A program made the translations under genes and the position numbers. Below the pieces are notes generated by a model, which was not told where the DNA came from, did no database searches, and saw only the letters and a list, made by a program, of their open reading frames with translations. 64,000 bases of DNA from Haematobia irritans. Taxonomy: Eukaryota; Arthropoda; Insecta; Diptera; Muscidae. Positions 44,820 through 56,501 of this stretch are shown here, piece by piece. The stretch covers positions 89,727,832 to 89,791,831 of the forward strand of contig NC_134398.1 in assembly GCF_050003625.1 (NCBI RefSeq). The letters are read 5' to 3'. The first letter of the stretch is position 1; every line of letters begins with the position of its first letter.

Positions 44820-46466
44820 ACATATGATTTAGACGTCTTAAAATTTTGTCGAAATAAAAAAATTGTAATCATATGGGCCTATGATTTAACCTTCTTGTTC
44901 AGCCATGCATACAATTATGATCAACAACAACTAAAGGGTTAAAAAAATAAACTATATAAATCATTATCTTCCTTATCGTATTAACGATGTCAGCATGTTC
45001 CTTCTAACATTTAGATGCGCCTAGATGTCCAATAAATCAGCAGCCGTAAGCTAAATTAGTTTTTCTGAAAGTAAACAGAATAATTCGAATTTCATTTTGT
45101 TCAATTAAAAGTTAATTTTGTTAAACATTACCTGCATAGAATATCAAGTTCCAGGTTGCCTATTTATAATCTTCTTTTTCAGTTGTACTCGTTTAACATA
45201 AAAAGTGTATCAAGGAGCTCGGTAATTTAATTTTCGTAACAATTCCTTTCCAAAATGTCCACACATTGAAATTGTGTATTAAAATTTGAACCAATCAAAG
45301 ACAAAAATAATGGCAAAACAATGTAATATTTGGTATTATATTGATGATACTTTTCAAATTCTGGAAATAGAAAAAAAATATAAATGGAAAATACATATTT
45401 TTATAATTTTCGGATATTTTTCATATTTTTAAATTCAAAAGAAAGAACTTTTTTACCCTTACATAATTCAGCTCATTAGTCTATATAACAGATATACTGC
45501 TCTCTACTTGGGTTCAAACTGAAAAAGACAAGTAAAACAAAAATGCAATTTAATGCCAACGCTACTTCGCAACATCTAGGTGAATCTTCCAACAAACCCA
45601 TATCGCTCTTGGTTTTAAGAAAACTAGGAGTGAAAAAATTTATAATTTTAAAAGATCAATACGGTACCCACCTTTTGATTGCAAACATATTCTTATATAT
45701 TTGATAAAATGATGGAGTCGATGGGATTGATTGGTCAATTTCACGAAATAAAATTGGTCACTAAAAGAAATGAATAAAAAATATATTATTTTAGTCCGTT
45801 TAATGTAAACAGGCTTCAATGGAAAACGGTATTTACATTTCACAATTTCTTTCCTTCAATAAACGTAGATTGTAGTTTCAAATGCGTTCTGTCATATATT
45901 TTTTCAAACCTTTATATATTTTTTCAAACCTTTTCAAACCACGTGGTCATTTGTTGTTGCACACTTTATTTATTTCAATCCTTTACTATGATTTGTTTTT
46001 GCGTTCAAAATATTTATGCACACATTTTGAATGCAGCAGACAGAATGTCGCCAATCATGTTTTTCAATTTACGCGAAACACAAAAACCCAACCGTTCGTT
46101 ACGAGATACTTCCACAAACTGATCTCTCCACATTTTTTAATAAATACCCATTCTCTTGTTCTCTTTTCGCTCTTTCCATTGCTCAAAATTATTCAATTTC
46201 AATCACAAAGGTGACATGTGTAATTGGAAACGGAAAAATTATCAATCACGTTTGTAATTGAAAATTATTTCCGAATTGATTAACAAATTTATTGAATCAG
46301 TTAATATTTTAATTGGAAACGTAACAAATATCAATCATTTTTTTAATTGGTTTTTATTTGGATTTGATTAAATAATTAATTGAATCAATTAACATATTAA
46401 TTGAATCCGTTTCCAAATTCAATTAAATTATTAATTGAAAAAATTTCGGTGATAATTTTTTGTGTG

Positions 46467-46968
46467 TAGGGATGTGTGTACAAATTATGTATTAATTTTC
46501 AGCTACCAAATGGGTGGTTACCGATAATGCAGAGAATAGCTTATTGGTTATTTTGAGCGACATCTCCTCGTTTAATTCTCCGCTCAAATACAAGGGCGGT
46601 AGTCAGGCTTATAAGTAGGGGTGTTTACGAATATATAGCCATATAAGTAGGCATTCACTACTTACCCGAACATGCGGGTTCAAAAGCGCGCAATTTTAAT
46701 AATCTTCTTCTTACTTGGCATACACACCATGTATGCACTTTATTGACATTAGTTCTGTTCGCGAACTTTGTTAGTAAAAATGATCGAGTAGAAATATGAA
46801 ACTTTCAACAATAAATATATTAATTTTTTAAATAAATCATTCAAGGAAAAATTAGGTATAGGTTCGATAAAATCACGAATATTATTGGTACACATATGAA
46901 ACATTTGTTAAACAAAATTTGTCGCTATAGATTGTTGAAAAAATACTTTAGCGTCGATAAAGTGGGTA
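46467..46968. other. Unannotated spacer
   Basis: AT-rich sequence between the CAATCA-motif element and the 9-bp-duplication element. No ORF or family feature recognised. Confidence 0.4.
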
Positions 46969-47234
46969 CAAGGCATATTAATTAAAGGTAAAGTCACGAG
47001 CAAACGTGTGTACACCCCATGATATTTAGAAAGTCAAACTAAAATGACAGGTCACTTAAGTTGACATTTTGTGTATGTGTAGTGTTGTTGTATTGTAACA
47101 CAATGTAAATAAAAGCAATATTTATGTACACAAAGAATGTATACAAACCTACTAAACGTAAACAAAGCCTTTGACAAGATGAATGTCGATATTAGTCACC
47201 TGATTGCATGACTTTACCTCTTTAATATGCCTTG
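46969..47234. mobile_element. 266-bp TIR element with 9-bp target duplication (B1)
   Basis: Inverted ends CAAGGCATATTAA and AATATGCCTTG with the inner part AAGGTAAAGTCA also repeated. Flanked by AAGTGGGTA (46960-46968 and 47235-47243). Nine-bp duplications are typical of Mutator-like elements; the superfamily is inference. Duplicated at 52293-52558. Confidence 0.72.
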
Positions 47235-47241
47235 AAGTGGG

Positions 47242-47297
47242 TATTTAGCGAACTAAAGTGGGTATACGTAGGTATAACCACTTTAGTTCGCTAAATA
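47242..47297. repeat. Perfect 20-bp inverted repeat (B1)
   Basis: TATTTAGCGAACTAAAGTGG (47242-47261), a 16-base quasi-palindromic spacer, then the exact reverse complement (47278-47297). Partly overlaps the target duplication of the neighbouring element. Confidence 0.85.
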
Positions 47298-47641
47298 TCG
47301 CTTGATTTTTTGCTAAATATTCGCTTGATTTTTTGCGAATTTTCGTTGAAAAGTTAAAATTAAAAAATTTTCTGATGGTTTGTGACTTGCCTAAAACCAA
47401 CTTTAGAATACAACTTTAACTTCACAGCCTTTGTGTCTTGCCTAAAAACAAATTTAGAAAACAACTTTAACTTCACACCCTTCATAGAAAGCGGTGTTTA
47501 TTTAGGTAACAGGGAGCGATATTGAATTAAGTTGGTGCTTGCTGCTTGCTATTACACTGAAAAAACAGTGAACCCTTTTCCATTGCAAAATGAACTAAAC
47601 TGTAGTAATATTGACCATGATTTAGCCCTTAAGATTTTTTT
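47298..47641. mobile_element. Harbinger-family fragment and start of an ATGAACTA-motif element
   Basis: GAAAGCGGTGTTTATTTAGG... (about 47488-47555) matches fragments at 61460 and 62600 of an AAGGCCGGTA-ended family. CACTGAAAAAACAGTG at 47559 starts the element seen complete at 57101-60819, cut here by the B junction. Confidence 0.5.
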
Positions 47642-49149
47642 CAGATTGTCTTAACATTGTTATGTTTTATCCGCGTGTATAAGGCCAATAAATGTAGAAG
47701 TTAAAGTATTAAATAATTTATGGGTTTCATTTCAACATATCGTTAAAAAAAGACAAATTGTGTTGCTGGGACAACAAACATTTGTAGTTGTTATAGCAGT
47801 AAAAATTTTAGCTATTTCAACTAACGCAGTTTGCTACTTTAGCAGCGATGTTTGTCAAAAGCTTTTAGCAAACACGTTTGCTAATTCAGCAGCATTTGTT
47901 TGCTATGTCTGCTGTTTCAACTAACGAATGTTTGCTCCCTTTTTCAGCAAACAAAAACTGCTGTTTAAGCAAACATTTTTACTATTATGAGTAACAAAAT
48001 TTTTTGGGTGTATGTTCCGTTCAGACGCCACCGATTTGTCGAATGTCGTGCGAAGTTGTCATTGCCCATAAAAAATGCATGTCTTATGGTGTTTTTTTTT
48101 CTAAACAAAAGTGCTTTGCCTTCATTTTGTCTATACAGAATGCGCATTTTTAAAATTTTACCAGCAACCTAAAAAAATGCTATCAATTCAAAGAAGGAAA
48201 CAGGGCAATCGCAGCACTCTCGTTTGTTGGCAGTGCTCAAAATGCCAGCAATTTGCCTCTATGCGCGGTGCTATTTTCACAACAGAATTCGAAGCCTTTT
48301 CGCACTTTTGCCTGTTTTTTTAGAAAAGAACCTAAAAAGTACATTTTCCGGACAAAATGCATAAATAGTGGGCATTTTTACAAGAAAAGAAAAATTTTAT
48401 TGAATCATAATAGATATCCTATACAAAAGAACTACATAAACAAAATAACAATATTAGCTTCATTAGCTAAGAAAAAGTATATTTATTCTACTGGGCCGGC
48501 ATTCGCATTAAAATGTACGGTTGGTAAAGGGCGGCCAAGTGCTATAATTATACCATCACCCATTTTGATTGAAACCCAACACGATTTTCAATTAAAAATT
48601 TAATTCAATTCTGTCACGGAATCAATTAATTGTGTGATTGAATCAATTAAAAATGTGATTGATTTTTGAAATAAAATTCAATCACAGTTTTAATTGAATC
48701 AATCAAAATTTTGATTAATTTCGCGACAAAAATCAATCAACTATTTGATTGATTCAATTATATTGTTAATTGATATGTGCAATAAATTTCAATCAAAAAA
48801 TGTATATATTGCGCCCCCAATATCTTATTTAGTTTTATTTGAAATAAAAGAAAATATGCGTATCTTATAAAAAAATCTTCAATATTTTATTTTAGACTAA
48901 AGAATTTGGTTTTTATTATTTGTGTGTTTTGTTCTAACATAACATATGCTATGGTCGCACTGGGCAAATATTTGACAGAAATCGAACAAGAATCCGTCGC
49001 CACAGCCAAACCTGCAATCATTTTGAGCTCATTTTGGATATATAACATCATGGCAGGGTTATTTTCCAAAAACCGTATCCAGATATATGGAAAATATTTC
49101 TGGAAAAATGTTTGATACTCATTTTGATCAATAGCCTAGTGTGACCATA

Positions 49150-49629
49150 CACTAATAGAAAAAAATACGTTCCGCAATCGTGAACGGGCGGTGACAAAAT
49201 GAAACGGAAACGTTGACAAAATATCAAAACGGAATGTTCACGATTTCGCCCACGGGCGTTCACGACTTCATGAACGGCATTCGTTTTTCTTTGGCCATGA
49301 AAATTCTGAAAATAATCCTTAGACGTTGTTATGGCAACTCCGCCGGTGGTGCAATGTGCTAAGGCGACTGTTAACGCGTATGGTGCAGACGACACAGGTT
49401 CGAGTCACGGTAGCGGAAATCTTTTTTTAAATTTGTTTTTAAATACGTAACCATTACGTTTTCAGATCATGAACGCTGGTTGTTGTTTTGACAACGTATG
49501 GTGTCATTTTAACGTTGTCAGATTGACCCCATATGTTCTCAGTTTGACAACACATGTGTGTTGTTGATTCACTTTCATGAACGGATCGTTTTGAAATGAC
49601 CACGCCGTTCATGATTTTTTCTATGGGTG
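49150..49629. mobile_element. TIR element with Pol III head (B2 copy)
   Basis: Identical in structure to 43827-44306. Confidence 0.7.
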
Positions 49630-49851
49630 TAGCCTTACACATACAATCATGGCTGAATAAGGAGGTTGAATCACGATAACAAAAACAACAAATTTCAATA
49701 TGTTGTTTACAATTTTAAGAAGTCAAAATCAGCTGATAAGAGACTCGTATGGCATTGGTAAAAATGGCAATTATTTATTCTTTCAATTGTCCTGAAAAAA
49801 AAATAATTCAAATCAGAGAAAAATAAAGGTTCAAATTTAATTGCGTCACCT

Positions 49852-50142
49852 ATGAGTGATTGTGAAGTGGATAATTCATCCGAGGAACGCCGATATGAGA
49901 CAAATAAGACTATAATACCCACCAAAGTTAAGAATGGAAGTCAGTCAAATGGATCTTCGCCATCTAGTAACAAAAATAGTTTATAATGCAGTTTAAAAAC
50001 TGATGTGCGTGGTATTTTGGGTCTGGAATATGTTATTAAGATACTCAAGTCATCTTTGAACAATTCTCCAGCTATGAATGCGCGAGTTTGTTTGAAATGC
50101 ATTTGCTATGCAGTGCCATTTGGAGAGCTGAAATCACCATAA
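49852..50142 (+). pseudogene. Gene-like 97-codon frame with one internal stop (B2 copy)
   Basis: Duplicate of 44529-44819, with the same in-frame TAA after 44 codons and a Ser-to-Pro change near the end. The stop therefore predates duplication B. Confidence 0.4.
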
Positions 50143-52292
50143 ACATATGATTTAGACGTCTTAAAATTTTGTCGAAATAAAAAAATTGTAATCATATGGG
50201 CCTATGATTTAACCTTCTTGTTCAGCCATGCATACAATTATGATCAACAACAACTAAAGGGTTAAAAAAATAAACTATATAAATCATTATCTTCCTTATC
50301 GTATTAACGATGTCAGCATGTTCCTTCTAACATTTAGATGCGCCTAGATGTCCAATAAATCAGCAGCCGTAAGCTAAATTAGTTTTTCTGAAAGTAAACA
50401 GAATAATTCGAATTTCATTTTGTTCAATTAAAAGTTAATTTTGTTAAACATTACCTGCATAGAATATCAAGTTCCAGGTTGCCTATTTATAATCTTCTTT
50501 TTCAGTTGTACTCGTTTAACATAAAAAGTGTTTCAAGGAGCTCGGTAATTTAATTTTCGTAACAATTCCTTTCCAAAATGTCCACACATTGAAATTGTGT
50601 ATTAAAATTTGAACCAATCAAAGACAAAAATAATGGCAAAACAATGTAATATTTGGTATTATATTGATGATACTTTTCAAATTCTGGAAATAGAAAAAAA
50701 ATATAAATGGAAAATACATATTTTTATAATTTTCGGATATTTTTCATATTTTTAAATTCAAAAGAAAGAACTTTTTTACCCTTACATAATTCAGCTCATT
50801 AGTCTATATAACAGATATACTGCTCTCTACTTGGGTTCAAACTGAAAAAGACAAGTAAAACAAAAATGCAATTTAATGCCAACGCTACTTCGCAACATCT
50901 AGGTGAATCTTCCAACAAACCCATATCGCTCTTGGTTTTAAGAAAACTAGGAGTGAAAAAATTTATAATTTTAAAAGAGCAATACGGTACCCACCTTTTG
51001 ATTGCAAACATATTCTTATATATTTGATAAAATGATGGAGTCGATGGGATTGATTGGTCAATTTCACGAAATAAAATTGGTCACTAAAAGAAATGAATAA
51101 AAAATATATTATTTTAGTCCGTTTAATGTAAACAGGCTTCAATGGAAAACGGTATTTACATTTCACAATTTCTTACCTTCAATAAACGTAGATTGTAGTT
51201 TCAAATGCGTTCTGTCATATATTTTTTCAAACCTTTATATATTTTTTCAAACCTTTTCAAACCACGTGGTCATTTGTTGTTGCACACTTTATTTATTTCA
51301 ATCCTTTACTATGATTTGTTTTTGCGTTCAAAATATTTATGCACACATTTTGAATGCAGCAGACAGAATGTCGCCAATCATGTTTTTCAATTTACGCGAA
51401 ACACAAAAACCCAACCGTTCGTTACGAGATACTTCCACAAACTGATCTCTCCACATTTTTTAATAAATACCCATTCTCTTGTTCTCTTTTCGCTCTTTCC
51501 ATTGCTCAAAATTATTCAATTTCAATCACAAAGGTGACATGTGTAATTGGAAACGGAAAAATTATCAATCACGTTTGTAATTGAAAATTATTTCCGAATT
51601 GATTAACAAATTTATTGAATCAGTTAATATTTTAATTGGAAACGTAACAAATATCAATCATTTTTTTAATTGGTTTTTATTTGGATTTGATTAAATAATT
51701 AATTGAATCAATTAACATATTAATTGAATCCGTTTCCAAATTCAATTAAATTATTAATTGAAAAAATTTCGGTGATAATTTTTTGTGTGTAGGGATGTGT
51801 GTACAAATTATGTATTAATTTTCAGCTACCAAATGGGTGGTTACCGATAATGCAGAGAATAGCCTATTGGTTATTTTGAGCGACATCTCCTCGTTTAATT
51901 CTCCGCTCAAATACAAGGGCGGTAGTCAGGCTTATAAGTAGGGGTGTTTACGAATATATAGCCATATAAGTAGGCATTCACTACTTACCCGAACATGCGG
52001 GTATCAAAAGCGCGCAATTTTAATAATCTTCTTCTTACTTGGCATACACACCATGTATGCACTTTAGTGACATTAGTTCTGTTCGCGAACTTTGTTAGTA
52101 AAAATGATCGAGTAGAAATATGAAACTTTCAACAATAAATATATTAATTTTTTAAATAAATCATTCAAGGAAAAATTAGGTATAGGTTCGATAAAATCAC
52201 GAATATTATTGGTACACATATGAAACATTTGTTAAACAAAATTTGTCGCTATAGATTGTTGAAAAAATACTTTAGCGTCGATAAAGTGGGTA

Positions 52293-52558
52293 CAAGGCAT
52301 ATTAATTAAAGGTAAAGTCACGAGCAAACGTGTGTACACCCCATGATATTTAGAAAGTCAAACTAAAATGACAGGTCACTTAAGTTGACATTTTGTGTAT
52401 GTGTAGTGTTGTTGTATTGTAACACAATGTAAATAAAAGCAATATTTATGTACACAAAGAATGTATACAAACCGACTAAACGTAAACAAAGCCTTTGACA
52501 AGATGAATGTCGATATTAGTCACCTGATTGCATGACTTTACCTCTTTAATATGCCTTG
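52293..52558. mobile_element. 266-bp TIR element with 9-bp target duplication (B2)
   Basis: Copy of 46969-47234 with AAGTGGGTA on both sides (52284-52292 and 52559-52567). Confidence 0.72.
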
Positions 52559-52565
52559 AAGTGGG

Positions 52566-52621
52566 TATTTAGCGAACTAAAGTGGGTATACGTAGGTATA
52601 ACCACTTTAGTTCGCTAAATA
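52566..52621. repeat. Perfect 20-bp inverted repeat (B2)
   Basis: Copy of 47242-47297; both arms unchanged. Confidence 0.85.
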
Positions 52622-53920
52622 TCGCTTGATTTTTTGCTAAATATTCGCTTGATTTTTTGCGAATTTTCGTTGAAAAGTTAAAATTAAAAAATTTTCTGAT
52701 GGTTTGTGACTTGCCTAAAACCAACTTTAGAAAACAACTTTAACTTCACAGCCTTTGTGTCTTGCCTAAAAACAAATTTAGAAAACAACTTTAACTTCAC
52801 ACCCTTCATAGAAAGCGGTGTTTATTTAGGTAACAGGGAGCGATATTGAATTAAGTTGGTGCTTGCTGCTTGCTATTACACTGAAAAAACAGTGAACCCT
52901 TTTCCATTGCAAAATGAACTAAACTGTAGTAATATTGACCATGATTTAGCCCTTAAGATTTTTTTCAACTTGTCTAGTTTATAATTCTCTTAAATTTTAG
53001 TTCATCTATAACATTGTATTTTAGTTCATTTTTACAACGCCATAAGATTTATATACCCCTACCAAGTTAAAAAGTCAGTATTATTTTGGTTTACTTGCTT
53101 ATTTTTTGGGAAACCCGATAATAAAAATTGGTTGACAGTCCCTTTAAAATGTCGACGACTAAACTATTTTTAAATCAATCATTCCACAGTACAGAGAAAT
53201 TAAATAATTAAAGGAACAACAAACCGTTTTACTATTATGAGCATTTTCATACATTAAAATTAAACTTTCTTTAAGTAAAAGTACTTTATTATAAAAACTT
53301 ATGATGAAAGTTCTTAATACAATGTTTTTTGTGAATAAAGATGATGACCTAGTGGAACAGAGAGTAGTTCCTTTGAACTCGCTGTTTGGACATTTTGACT
53401 TATCCTTTTTTTTATTCATCGTAGGCAATTTTTCACATATCTTGCTGGAAAAAAATGGAAACAATAATGAAAATTGTTAAAATTTTACACCATGTAATGA
53501 AATATAGTTTTTTAATTCATAATTTTAGCTTGTAACTTACCATATTTGGAGGCCTTTTATCAAATGGTGTAAGGAATTCAACTTTTCTTTGGAAAACGTA
53601 TCTCATAAAATGTATACCTGAAACAATTAGAGAAATAATGAAGTATTCTATATAAACTCATAAAACTGTGTTGTTATCGATGTGAAGGATATAATAAAAT
53701 AAATATTCTAGTTGAAAGAAAGCCAAAGTTTTAATATAAAACTTACCAATTCTCTATTAAATTGTACGCTGAGGGGAAATATAAAAAGTTGTCCAAATTT
53801 ATTTGGGTTACTCTGAAATTAAATATTTATTTTTACATTAAATACAATTATTAAATAGGTTTCTAAAGAATCTAATGGAAAAAATAATAATATGGATAAA
53901 AAACCAAATATTCTGGTTAA

Positions 53921-54186
53921 CCCTAGACAGTCATCATTCGTCAAAATGACGACATTTCATTTTCGATTTAAAATGCATTTTAGTCTATTGGGAAATGGTA
54001 AATTTAAATTATACTAATTCGACCATTTTATGATCTTTTTTGTTTTATACTAATTAAAACCAAATTGAATAAGAAAATAAATTCAAGTTTCGCTCACGAT
54101 GAAAATTATAGCGTCTTGAAATGAGCCGTAGTCAAAATGACGAAGGATGACGTTAATGTACAAAAAATAAGGATGACTGTCCAGGG
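53921..54186. mobile_element. 266-bp piggyBac-like element (C1)
   Basis: TTAA on both sides (53917-53920 and 54187-54190), with inverted ends CCCTAGACAGTCATC and, from the right, CCCTGGACAGTCATC. Internal CAAAATGACGA occurs near both ends. No ORF. Inserted between two exon-like cassettes. Confidence 0.82.
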
Positions 54187-54388
54187 TTAAAATAAAGTTA
54201 AAGAATCCTTACCAATTCACTATTAAATTACAGGCAAAGGAGAACTAAAAATTTGTCCAAATTTTTAAGGGGTTTACATCAAAAATATTACATTGGTTTC
54301 CAAAAAATTTGATTAAAGAAATACTAAAATATGATATTAAAACCTGTAATTTTGATGATAAAAAGGTCACAAAAACGTAAATGTTCTA

Positions 54389-55318
54389 AAGGGTGATTCT
54401 TTTGAGGTTAGGATTTTCATGCATTAGTATTTGACAGATCACGTGGGATTTCAGACATGGTGTCAAAGAGAAAGATGCTCAGTATGCTTTGACATTTCAT
54501 CATGAATAGACTTACTAACGAGCCACAACGTCGAATTTTCAGTGAATGGGCCCTAGAAAAGTTGGCAGAAAATCCGCTTTTTTATCGACAAATTTTGTTC
54601 AGCGATGAGGCTCATTTCTGGTTGAATGGCTACGTAAATAAGCAAAATTGCCGCATTTGGAGTGAAGAGCAACCAGAAGCCGTTCAAGAACTGCCCATGC
54701 ATCCCGAAAAATGCACTGTTTGGTGTGGTTTGTACGCTGGTGGAATCATTGGACCGTATTTTTTCAAAGATGCTGTTGGACGCAACGTTACGGTGAATGG
54801 CGATCGCTATCGTTCGATGCTAACAAACTTTTTGTTGCCAAAAATGGAAGAACTGAACTTGGTTGACATGTGGTTTCAACAAGATGGCGCTACATGCCAC
54901 ACAGCTCGCGATTCTATGGCCATTTTGAGGGAAAACTTCGGAGAACAATTCATCTCAAGAAATGGACCGGTAAGTTGGCCACCAAGATCATGCGATTTGA
55001 CGCCTTTAGACTATTTTTTGTGGGGCTACGTCAAGTCTAAAGTCTACAGAAATAAGCCAGCAACTATTCCAGCTTTGGAAGACAACATTTCCGAAGAAAT
55101 TCGGGCTATTCCGGCCGAAATGCTCGAAAAAGTTGCCCAAAATTGGACTTTCCGAATGGACCACCTAAGACGCAGCCGCGGTCAACATTTAAATGAAATT
55201 ATCTTCAAAAAGTAAATGTCATGGACCAATCTAACGTTTCAAATAAAGAACCGATTTTGCAAATTTTATGCGTTTTTTTAAAAAAAAAAAGTTATCAAGC
55301 TCTTAACAAATCACCCTT
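54389..55318 (+). mobile_element. Tc1/mariner-superfamily element, internally deleted (C1)
   Basis: 930 bp between TA dinucleotides (54387-54388 and 55319-55320), with inverted ends AAGGGTGATT. It carries one ORF (54502-55215). Full elements of this superfamily are usually about 1.3 kb, so roughly 0.3-0.4 kb seems missing from the 5' part of the gene. Confidence 0.88.
54502..55215 (+). CDS. mariner-like transposase lacking the N-terminal DNA-binding domain
   Basis: 237 codons. Catalytic Asp residues occur in FSDEAHF (about residue 35), FQQDGATCHTA (about 126) and PRSCDLTPLDYFLWG (about 163), the last two separated by 36 residues. The C-terminus is HLRRSRGQHLNEIIFKK. Family members are usually about 340-360 residues with a paired HTH region first. 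Here the frame goes from MNRLTNE straight to PQRRIF, so that region is missing in frame. The DDD core is intact and could fold; it would not bind the ends on its own. C2 encodes the identical protein with one synonymous base change. Confidence 0.9.
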   Translation: MNRLTNEPQRRIFSEWALEKLAENPLFYRQILFSDEAHFWLNGYVNKQNCRIWSEEQPEAVQELPMHPEKCTVWCGLYAGGIIGPYFFKDAVGRNVTVNGDRYRSMLTNFLLPKMEELNLVDMWFQQDGATCHTARDSMAILRENFGEQFISRNGPVSWPPRSCDLTPLDYFLWGYVKSKVYRNKPATIPALEDNISEEIRAIPAEMLEKVAQNWTFRMDHLRRSRGQHLNEIIFKK

Positions 55319-55320
55319 TA

Positions 55321-56138
55321 GTTGAAATAAAGCCAATTTTTAAAAGAAAACTTACCAATTCTTTATTTTTTAAATTTGTTCGAATCCATCTGGAGTTGCT
55401 CTGAAATTAAATATTGTTTTTACAACAAAGAAAAACATTAAACTGGTATCCAAAAAAATTAATTAACAAATAATAATATACATAAAAATATTATTTTTAA
55501 AAGAAAGCCATATTAAAAAAATACTTACCAATTTATGACTAAACTTATATGCTGAGATATTACAAAAATTTTCCAAATTCATCTGGAATTGAATATTAAT
55601 TTTTTACATTGAATAATAAAAATTTCAATACACTTTCAATTTCAACATATTTTCATAAATATTCTTGATAACTTTTTTTCTAAACTACCGATAAAATATT
55701 AATAACTTTCATTTAAAAGGTTTAATAAACAAACACCAATATATGACTCAAAAATCCAAAATATTCCATGCCTTTATATTCCCTTGTTGCATACCAACTT
55801 AAAAGATGCAACAGCCCATGCCAACGCCAACTATACAACTGAAGCATGCCAAACAAAACCAAGCAAAGCCAAAACATCCCTACTACAACAAAACCACATG
55901 TGCCTTTATTGAAAACAACATCTCATCCAGCCAAATAAACCATCCACGAATAACAAACACACACACAAACCACTAAATGAACAAAAATAAAAACAACCCC
56001 ACGTTTATGTATACACAACAAAACTCAAGTAACATCATCTTTACATTAATCACATTCTACTATTCCGATAAAGATCTCTGTACTATGCATTAGTTCATCG
56101 CATCTGCTGACAATTTACTCTAAGAATAATATTCGTAA
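55321..56138. other. Element interior: exon-like cassettes and A/C-rich stretch
   Basis: 55350-55592 holds two of the minus-strand cassettes. 55790-56050 is unusually rich in A and C (CAAACACACAC, CCAAGCAAAGCC), unlike the surrounding AT-rich DNA. No ORF. Confidence 0.4.
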
Positions 56139-56501
56139 AGGCCGGTATGCACCTCTAGCGAAATTTTCGGTAGCAAAAATTTATTTAAGTCTACAACAAA
56201 AAAACAGGGCTGTGTACACAAATTTTAAACCAGCTAATCGCTTTTAAAAATTGTTAATATATGTTCCAAATATTCCTCAAATAAATTGTTTATTATTTAC
56301 AGACCTTTTAAAACTTTTCGCACACAATGATTGTAATAAATTAAATGTTTGCTGCCAAAATATGCTTTCGACAACCCTGTTATTTTCATTAGAGGTGCGT
56401 ACCAGCTTACGAAATTGAACGCTACCGAAAATTTCGTTAGCATAAATAGCAATGCATTTCTTATGGGAATGAAATTTTTCGCTAGAGGTGCATACCGGCC
56501 T
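56139..56501. mobile_element. PIF/Harbinger-type non-autonomous element, present only in C1
   Basis: 363 bp with perfect inverted ends AGGCCGGTATGCACCTCTAG and 3-bp duplication TAA (56136-56138 and 56502-56504). The homologous place in C2 (TAA at 60294-60296) is empty with one TAA. TWA duplication and GGCC ends fit PIF/Harbinger. No ORF. Confidence 0.88.

Larger units (their letters stand above)
43232..46466. mobile_element. CAATCA-motif TIR element with right end (B1)
   Basis: Truncated on the left at ATACC|ATCACCC; contains the Pol III-head element (43827-44306) and a decayed ORF (44529-44819). It ends at 46466 in an array of TCAATCA, CAATTAA and AATTGAAT motifs and the inverted end TGATAATTTTTTGTGTG before TA. 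Duplicated at 48555-51789. Confidence 0.65.
42303..47641. repeat. Tandem duplication B, copy 1 (5.3 kb)
   Basis: Repeated as 47642-52967. It begins within the SINE-like fragment of A2 (CAGATTGTC) and ends at TTTTTTCA; the junction shares 2 bp (CA). It contains the right part of A2 and the downstream flank up to the start of the next element. Differences between copies are few (for example, a short deletion near 47907 and single substitutions). Confidence 0.92.
48555..51789. mobile_element. CAATCA-motif TIR element with right end (B2)
   Basis: Copy of 43232-46466, including the nested Pol III-head element at 49150-49629 and the decayed ORF. Confidence 0.65.
47642..52967. repeat. Tandem duplication B, copy 2
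   Basis: Second copy of 42303-47641; its right end runs on into the original downstream flank (CAACTTGTCTAG...), and its last 290 bp are also the start of duplication C. Confidence 0.92.
53159..55592 (-). pseudogene. Array of exon-like cassettes with splice signals, ending in a 95-codon exon (C1)
   Basis: On the minus strand, segments of 45-75 nt lie between acceptor-like TTTAATTTCAG or CAATTCCAG and donor-like AATTG|GTAAGT: about 55592-55532, 55398-55356, 54270-54213 (acceptor lost) and 53815-53752. Then come 53618-53544 (before GTAAGTTAC) and a terminal exon 53159-53444 (CAG at 53445-53447) with an open frame of about 95 codons (KICEKLPTMNKKKDKSKC...). Allowing for two inserted elements, spacing is about 175-210 bp, so the first four are diverged tandem repeats. 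Phases do not join into one clean frame. Gene identity unknown; probably a captured, duplicated and decaying gene piece. Confidence 0.45.

Noticed and set aside
46031..46261. ORFs of 76 and 110 codons, repeated at 51205-51584
   Set aside because: They overlap each other in two frames, run into the motif-rich end of a TIR element, and have no recognisable domain.
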